The notes beneath the pieces are model-generated. The model saw only the letters and a program-made list of their open reading frames with translations. It did not search any database and had not been told where the DNA came from. From an uncultured Veillonellaceae bacterium (GTDB taxonomy: Bacteria; Bacillota; Negativicutes; Veillonellales; Negativicoccaceae): 34,493 nt of DNA. Where the stretch lies: the NCBI GenBank assembly GCA_900556745.1, contig USPU01000003.1, forward strand, positions 1-34,493, read 5' to 3'. Each line of letters begins with the position of its first letter. Position 1 is the first letter of the stretch. The position numbers and the translations under genes were made by a program. Positions 25,152 through 34,493 of this stretch are shown here, one piece after another.

Positions 25152-25180
25152 TTGCGTCTTGAGATTTCTTTTGCTACAAT
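25152..25180 (+). promoter_or_regulatory. Glycolytic operon promoter (upstream of cggR)
   Basis: TTGCGT (25152-25157), 17-base spacer, TACAAT (25175-25180) preceded by an extended TGC. Predicted start near 25187, just before the CggR-type operator. This rules out the earliest in-frame cggR starts. Confidence 0.7.
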
Positions 25181-25185
25181 GAATG

Positions 25186-25223
25186 CGGGAATATTTTTTT
25201 ACCGCAGCTGGACAAAAAATGTC
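25186..25223 (+). promoter_or_regulatory. Candidate CggR operator
   Basis: CTGGAC-N6-TGTC at 25208-25223 matches the B. subtilis CggR half-operator, which I remember as CGGGAC-N6-TGTC, at all but one position. A degenerate copy starts with CGGGAA at 25186, 22 bases upstream (about two turns). It lies right over and after the predicted transcription start, which fits the roadblock mode of CggR. Confidence 0.65.
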
Positions 25224-25238
25224 CCGCGGGCAAGCGAG

Positions 25239-27288
<2,050 letters not shown>

Positions 27289-27292
27289 TGGT

Positions 27293-27319
27293 AAAGGCCG
27301 CATTTTGCGGCCTTCTTTT
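27293..27319 (+). promoter_or_regulatory. Intra-operon hairpin between gap and pgk
   Basis: AAGGCCGC / GCGGCCTT stem of 8 bp with a 5-base loop is followed by CTTTTA, a weak U-tract interrupted by C. It sits five bases after the gap stop and 15 bases before pgk. It may act as a partial terminator or an mRNA 3'-end stabiliser that raises gap expression over the distal genes. Confidence 0.6.
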
Positions 27320-27333
27320 ACTAAGGAGGCAAT

Positions 27334-28536
27334 ATGCCGGTATTACAAGTGACGGATCTTGATGTGGCGGGCAAAAAAGTTTACGTGCGTGTAGACTTTA
27401 ACGTACCGCTCGCTGATGACGGCACAATTACGGATGCTACGCGCTTGCGCGCTGCGGTGCCGACCGTTCAATGGCTGCGCGAGCATGGTGCGGCCGTCAT
27501 TTTGGCGGCGCATTTGGGACGCCCGAAAGGCAAAGCGGTAGCGGCGCTTTCGCTGCAAGCGGTAGTGGCGCATTTGTCTGAGCTTTTGGGGACCCCGGTG
27601 CAATTTGCCGCGGACTGCGTGGGCGAAGAAGCCAAGCAAAAAGCGGCGCAACTTGCCGCGGGCGAAGTGTTGCTGCTCGAAAATGTACGCTTTCATGCAG
27701 AAGAAACGAAAAATGATCCTGCCTTTGCCAAACAATTGGCGGAGCTGGCGGATCTCGCGGTCAATGACGCTTTCGGCGTATCGCATCGGGCGCACGCGTC
27801 CGTGGTCGGCGTGAGCGAATATTTGCCGATGGCGGCGGGCTTACTGCTCCACGAAGAAATCGAACACCTCGACAAAGCGGCCAAGAATCCGAAACGTCCG
27901 TTCGTGGCGATTATCGGCGGCGCGAAAGTGTCGGATAAAATTGGCGTGATTCAACGTTTTGTGGAATTGGCGGATACCGTCATTATCGGCGGCGGCATGG
28001 CCAATACATTCCTGTTGGCGCAAGGATACGAAATCGGCACGTCACTCGTTGAAAAAGATAAACTCGATGTGGCGCAGGCGGTTATCAAAGCGGCGGCGCA
28101 ACATCAAACCAAACTGCTGTTGCCGACGGACGTGGTAGTCGCTCCGGAATTTTCCGCGGCGGCGACTCCGACGATCGTGCCGGTCGCGGATGTACCCGGC
28201 GATCAGATGATTTTGGATGCGGGACCGGACACGGTGGTGGCGTATGAAGCGGCGATTCGTGATGCGGCGACTATCGTTTGGAACGGTCCGCTGGGCGTGT
28301 TTGAGTTCCCGGCCTTTGCCAAAGGAACGCAGGCGCTTGCCCGCGCGGTCGCGCAAAGCAACGCCTATTCGATCGTCGGCGGCGGCGACAGTGTAGCAGC
28401 TGTCAACCAAAGCGGCGTGGCGGATCAAATTTCTCATATTTCGACCGGTGGCGGCGCTTCCTTGGAATACTTGGAAGGTAAACCTCTGCCGGGTATTGCC
28501 TGCCTCGCGCAGAAAAAGGAGGGCATCGATGCGTAA
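27334..28536 (+). CDS. pgk: Phosphoglycerate kinase
   Basis: This 400-residue monomeric kinase makes ATP from 1,3-bisphosphoglycerate. It carries the N-domain signature VYVRVDFNVPL, HLGRPKGK, NDAFGVSHRAHAS and the C-domain nucleotide motifs GGAKVSDKIGV, WNGPLGVFE and GGGDSVAAV. AAGGAGG precedes the ATG. Its last 8 bases overlap the tpiA start. Confidence 0.98.
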   Translation: MPVLQVTDLDVAGKKVYVRVDFNVPLADDGTITDATRLRAAVPTVQWLREHGAAVILAAHLGRPKGKAVAALSLQAVVAHLSELLGTPVQFAADCVGEEAKQKAAQLAAGEVLLLENVRFHAEETKNDPAFAKQLAELADLAVNDAFGVSHRAHASVVGVSEYLPMAAGLLLHEEIEHLDKAAKNPKRPFVAIIGGAKVSDKIGVIQRFVELADTVIIGGGMANTFLLAQGYEIGTSLVEKDKLDVAQAVIKAAAQHQTKLLLPTDVVVAPEFSAAATPTIVPVADVPGDQMILDAGPDTVVAYEAAIRDAATIVWNGPLGVFEFPAFAKGTQALARAVAQSNAYSIVGGGDSVAAVNQSGVADQISHISTGGGASLEYLEGKPLPGIACLAQKKEGIDA

Positions 28537-29270
28537 ACCTATTATTGCGGGAAACTGGAAAATGAATACGGATCTGTCCCGGGCTTGTGAACTTACGGAG
28601 GAACTCGTCGGCAAAGAACTTGCGACACGGGCGGAAGTCATTTTGTGCCCGCCGTTTATTTCGCTGGCCGCGGTCGGCGAACGAATTGCGGACACCCCGC
28701 TTAAACTCGGCGCGCAAAACATGTACTGGGAAGAATCGGGAGCGTTTACCGGTGAAATATCCCCGACCATGTTGACATCGGTCGGCTGTGAATATGTCAT
28801 TTTGGGCCATTCGGAACGTCGTCAACTGTTCAGTGAGACGGATCCCCGCGTCAATAAAAAAGCGAAAGCGGCGCTCGATCACGGCTTAACGCCGATTATT
28901 TGCGTCGGTGAAACGCTTCGGCAGCGGGAAGAGGACGAATGGCGCGGTCATATTGAAAGCCAGGTCAAAGCGGCGTTGATTAATCTGTCCGCGGAGGAAG
29001 TGGCGACGCTTGTCATGGCGTACGAACCGATCTGGGCGATCGGCACGGGCAAAACGGCGACGGTTGAGCAGGCGAATGAAGTCTGCCGTCTTATTCGCGT
29101 CACGATTGAGACCATCGCCGGCCACGATGCGGCGGAAGCGGTGCGCATTCTTTACGGCGGCAGCGTCAAACCGGACAACATCAGCGCGCTGATGGCGGCG
29201 CCGCACATTGACGGGGCCTTGGTCGGCGGCGCATCCCTCAAGGCCGATGATTTCGCCGCGGTGGTTAATT

Positions 29271-29281
<11 letters not shown>
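28529..29281 (+). CDS. tpiA: Triosephosphate isomerase
   Basis: This 250-residue TIM barrel interconverts DHAP and GAP. The active-site residues are visible: N9 and K11 in AGNWKMN, His94 in LGHSERR, Glu166 in AYEPIWAIGTG, and the phosphate-binding loop in LYGGSVKPDN. ATG 28529, with AAAAGGAGGG six bases upstream, is inside the end of pgk; the longer frame is rejected because TIMs begin R-K-P-x-x-A-G-N-W. Confidence 0.98.
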
Positions 29282-32325
<3,044 letters not shown>

Positions 32326-32340
<15 letters not shown>

Positions 32341-32571
32341 GTCGTGCCGATGGTAAGCCACGTCGATCACACGGAGCACGACAGCCAGATCTTCATCACC
32401 GAGCAGGGCGTAGCCGATACCCGAGGCATGGGACCGATTGAACGGGCGCGCGAAATTATCACGCACTGCGAGCATCCGGCTTACCGACCCTTGTTGGAAG
32501 CATATGTTGAACACGCATTGGCCGGCGGCGGTCACGGGCCGGTGGATCTCGCGCACGCGTTTACGCTGGCG
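32326..32571 (+). pseudogene. Acetyl-CoA hydrolase/succinate CoA-transferase, C-terminal fragment
   Basis: About 80 residues read like the C-terminal end of the Cat1/acetyl-CoA hydrolase family: ISKVVPMVSHVDHTEHD, then IFITEQGVADTRGM, RAREIITHCEHPAYRPLLEAY and GGHGPVDLAHAF. The rest of the roughly 500-residue enzyme, including the catalytic Glu, is absent, and no start codon with ribosome site precedes the fragment. In propionate producers this enzyme moves CoA between propionyl-CoA and succinate. Its last residues run in frame into the methylmalonyl-CoA mutase fragment. Confidence 0.75.
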
Positions 32572-33282
32572 TTGCGTTTCCATGTCCATACCGCCGGCTC
32601 CGTATTGACCGCGCAGCAGGATGACGACAATATCATCCGCGTTGCCTGGCAGGCCATGTCCGCCATTTTGGTCGGTACGCAATCGCTCGCTTTGTGCGCT
32701 AAAGACGAAGCGGAATCGATTCCGACGCGCGCGTCGGCAACGCTTGCGCTGCGTACACAGCAGCTGCTCGCTTTTGAAAGCGGCATTGCCGATACCATCG
32801 ATCCGCTGGGCGGCTCGTACTATGTGGAAACCTTGACGGACCAAATTGAACGCGAAGCTCGCGAATACATTCATAAGATCGATGAAATGGGCGGCGCGGT
32901 CGCGGCGATTGAACAGGGTTACATGCAGCAGGAAATGGCAACCCACGCATTTGAATATGAGCAGGAAATTGAAAGCGGCAAACGCACTGTCATTGGCGTT
33001 AATAAATATGTCATAGAAGATGAAGAACATCACACGCAACTGTTGCAAGTCGATCCGGCCGTCGGCGATCGGCAAATGGCCAAACTGAAAAAATTGAAAG
33101 AAACCCGCGACAACGCCGCTGTCGAAAAAGCGCTCGCCAATGTTCGTAAAGTCGCGCGCAGCGAAGAAAATATTATGCCGTGTCTGATTGAAGCGGTTAA
33201 AACGTATGCGACGCTCGGTGAAATCTGTGGCGTTTTGCGCGAAGAATTCGGTGAATATCATCAGGATCATCCGGCATTTTAA
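32572..33282 (+). pseudogene. Methylmalonyl-CoA mutase catalytic subunit, C-terminal fragment
   Basis: About 235 residues match the end of the acid-CoA mutase catalytic subunit: LRFHVHTAGSVLTAQQ, then RVAWQAMSAILVGTQSL, TQQLLAFESGIADTIDPLGGSYYVE and IDEMGGAVAAIEQGYMQQEMA. The normal end of the B12-domain-less subunit follows (YATLGEICGVLREEFGEY). The first roughly 320 residues, with most of the substrate barrel, are missing. The fragment is in frame with the preceding CoA-transferase remnant, and the fusion point lies around 32560-32589. The mutase converts succinyl-CoA to methylmalonyl-CoA. As it stands the product cannot be an active mutase. No B12-binding subunit gene follows. Confidence 0.85.
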
Positions 33283-33294
33283 GGAGGGATCCGT

Positions 33295-34493
33295 ATGGAC
33301 TTGACCAAACAGCTTGCAGGCTATGCGGCCAGGTTACAATATAAAGACTTGGCGGAAGAGACTGTGCAGAATGCGAAAAAATGCATCTTAGACTGGGCGG
33401 GCGTTTGCATTCGCGGCTCGCAGGAAACGCCGATTCAAATTTTACGCTCGATCTTGGGGCAAAATACCGGCGCGGATCAGGCGACGGTGCTGACTTCTCC
33501 GTTGTTGCGCACCGCCGCCTGGGACGCGACCCTCTTAAACGGAGCGGCCTCACACTCGCTCGACTTCGGCGATCTGCATAACGCCTCCATTATTCACTTG
33601 GCGACGGTCGTCGTGCCGCCTGCGTTGGCGGTGACGGAAGCCGAGCACAAAAGCGGTCGGGATCTCATTACCGCGGTAGTGGCGGGCTACGAAGTCGGCG
33701 CCCGCGTCGGGGAAACGATCATTCCGGAATCGTACCATTTCTGGCATACGACGGGCACCGCGGGAATTTTCGGCGCGGCGGCCGCGGCCGGCCGTGCGCT
33801 CGGCTTGAATGACCGACAAATGTTGTATAACCTCGGCACCGCCGGCACGCAGGCGGCGGGACTTTGGGAGTTTGTGGCGGAAGCCGCGATGAGCAAACCG
33901 ATTCACGCGGGCAAAGCCTCTTACGCGGGCGTTTTATCCGCCTACATTTCCGCCCGCGGTTTTACCGGCGCCACGCATATTTTGGAAGGCGAAAAGGGAT
34001 TTTGCAGAGCGCTTTCCCCCGATCCGCATTGGAGTAAATTGACCGACGGCCTCGGCAACGGCACATTCAAAATTGACGAGAATTCGTTCAAACCGTATGC
34101 CTGCTGTAAGCACGCGCACGCCGCTGTTTTCGCGGGCATTAGCTTGCGCGAGGAATGCGATTTGGCAGAGATGAGGGAAATTACCGTGGAAGTCAATGAT
34201 ATTACGGACAGCTTGATCAATAATGCGACGCCGCAAACACCGTACGGTTGCAAATTCAGTATTCAATACTGCCTGGCTTGCGCGTTAGTTTACGGTGAAG
34301 TGGGCATCGAACATTTCACGCCGCAAGGGATCGAAGATACCGCCATTCGCGACGTGATGAAAAAAATCAAAGTGGAACGTTCGGCGGAAATCGAACAAAT
34401 CAAAGCGGACGATCCGACTAAGCTGGCATCCCGTGTACGCATTGTCAAAAAGAACGGGGAGACGCTGGCAAAGCTCGTTGAATATCCGAAAGG
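33295..34493 (+). CDS. MmgE/PrpD family protein (partial at window end)
   Basis: At least 399 residues are read from ATG 33295 (AAGGAGGG seven bases upstream) to the window edge without a stop. Family features are the helical start (A..RLQYKDLAEETVQNAKKCILDWAGV), GAASHSLDFGDLHNASIIH, AVVAGYEVGARVGE, HTTGTAGIFGAAAAAGRALGL, GKASYAGVLSA and KPYACCKHAHAAV. Members include 2-methylcitrate dehydratase, cis-aconitate decarboxylase and iminodisuccinate epimerase; the substrate cannot be told from sequence. It begins 12 bases after the truncated mutase, with which it may once have formed an operon. Length so far fits a nearly complete gene (families run about 450-480 residues). Confidence 0.88.
   Translation, partial: MDLTKQLAGYAARLQYKDLAEETVQNAKKCILDWAGVCIRGSQETPIQILRSILGQNTGADQATVLTSPLLRTAAWDATLLNGAASHSLDFGDLHNASIIHLATVVVPPALAVTEAEHKSGRDLITAVVAGYEVGARVGETIIPESYHFWHTTGTAGIFGAAAAAGRALGLNDRQMLYNLGTAGTQAAGLWEFVAEAAMSKPIHAGKASYAGVLSAYISARGFTGATHILEGEKGFCRALSPDPHWSKLTDGLGNGTFKIDENSFKPYACCKHAHAAVFAGISLREECDLAEMREITVEVNDITDSLINNATPQTPYGCKFSIQYCLACALVYGEVGIEHFTPQGIEDTAIRDVMKKIKVERSAEIEQIKADDPTKLASRVRIVKKNGETLAKLVEYPK

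Noticed and set aside
32341..33270. Long minus-strand frame antisense to the mutase fragment
   Set aside because: Only the part below about 32340 resembles a protein (LysR tail). The rest mirrors the mutase codons, which have clear homology on the plus strand.

Overview
The window looks like a chromosomal segment of an anaerobic Firmicute, most probably from the Negativicutes (Veillonella/Megasphaera/Dialister relatives). This is an inference. It rests on Firmicute-style control elements (a SAM-I riboswitch before a metNIQ transporter, a cggR-led glycolytic operon, a CcpN homologue translationally coupled to a DUF299 PEP-synthase regulator, a FabK-type flavoprotein), an oxygen-sensitive class III ribonucleotide reductase, and remnants of a CoA-transferase and a methylmalonyl-CoA mutase typical of succinate/propionate fermenters. 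No phage, insertion sequence, CRISPR array, tRNA or rRNA was seen. Most of the window is core genome with clean promoters and terminators.

Layout. Positions 1-2535 hold a TPM-domain membrane protein, yceD-rpmF behind a perfect consensus promoter, and a convergent TPR lipoprotein. Positions 2676-5111 hold nhaA and tyrS. Positions 5200-10208 form a gluconeogenic module: ppsA with an inverted repeat over its promoter, then ccpN, ppsR and dgt. Positions 10254-13313 (minus strand) hold rpmB and the metNIQ operon under a SAM riboswitch. Positions 13411-16225 hold nrdDG behind two NrdR-like boxes. Positions 16402-16530 look like a free-standing small RNA gene. Positions 16609-21628 (minus) carry a class A penicillin-binding protein, rpsD and an ornithine decarboxylase. 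Positions 21821-22787 are rplM-rpsI. Positions 22952-25037 (minus) carry a gamma-carbonic-anhydrase-like protein, a FabK-like flavoprotein and a GNAT acetyltransferase. Positions 25152-32107 are the full lower glycolysis operon cggR-gap-pgk-tpiA-gpmI-eno with a CggR-type operator.

The most anomalous stretch is 32077-33282, right after the eno terminator. Three broken genes are welded together: the C-terminal end of a LysR-type regulator (minus), the C-terminal end of an acetyl-CoA hydrolase/CoA-transferase (plus), and the C-terminal third of the methylmalonyl-CoA mutase catalytic subunit (plus, in frame with the preceding fragment). An apparently intact MmgE/PrpD-family gene follows and runs off the window. 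This is either a decayed propionate-pathway locus with at least two deletion/rearrangement junctions or an assembly chimera.

Functionally the window links both directions of carbon flow: the cggR operon drives glycolysis, while ppsA with its own transcriptional (CcpN) and post-translational (PpsR) regulators drives the pyruvate-to-PEP step. I did not find a clearly novel multi-gene system. The best leads are the regulatory architectures (ppsA-ccpN-ppsR, NrdR boxes, tandem 12-mers before fabK, the orphan small RNA) and the mosaic gene graveyard.
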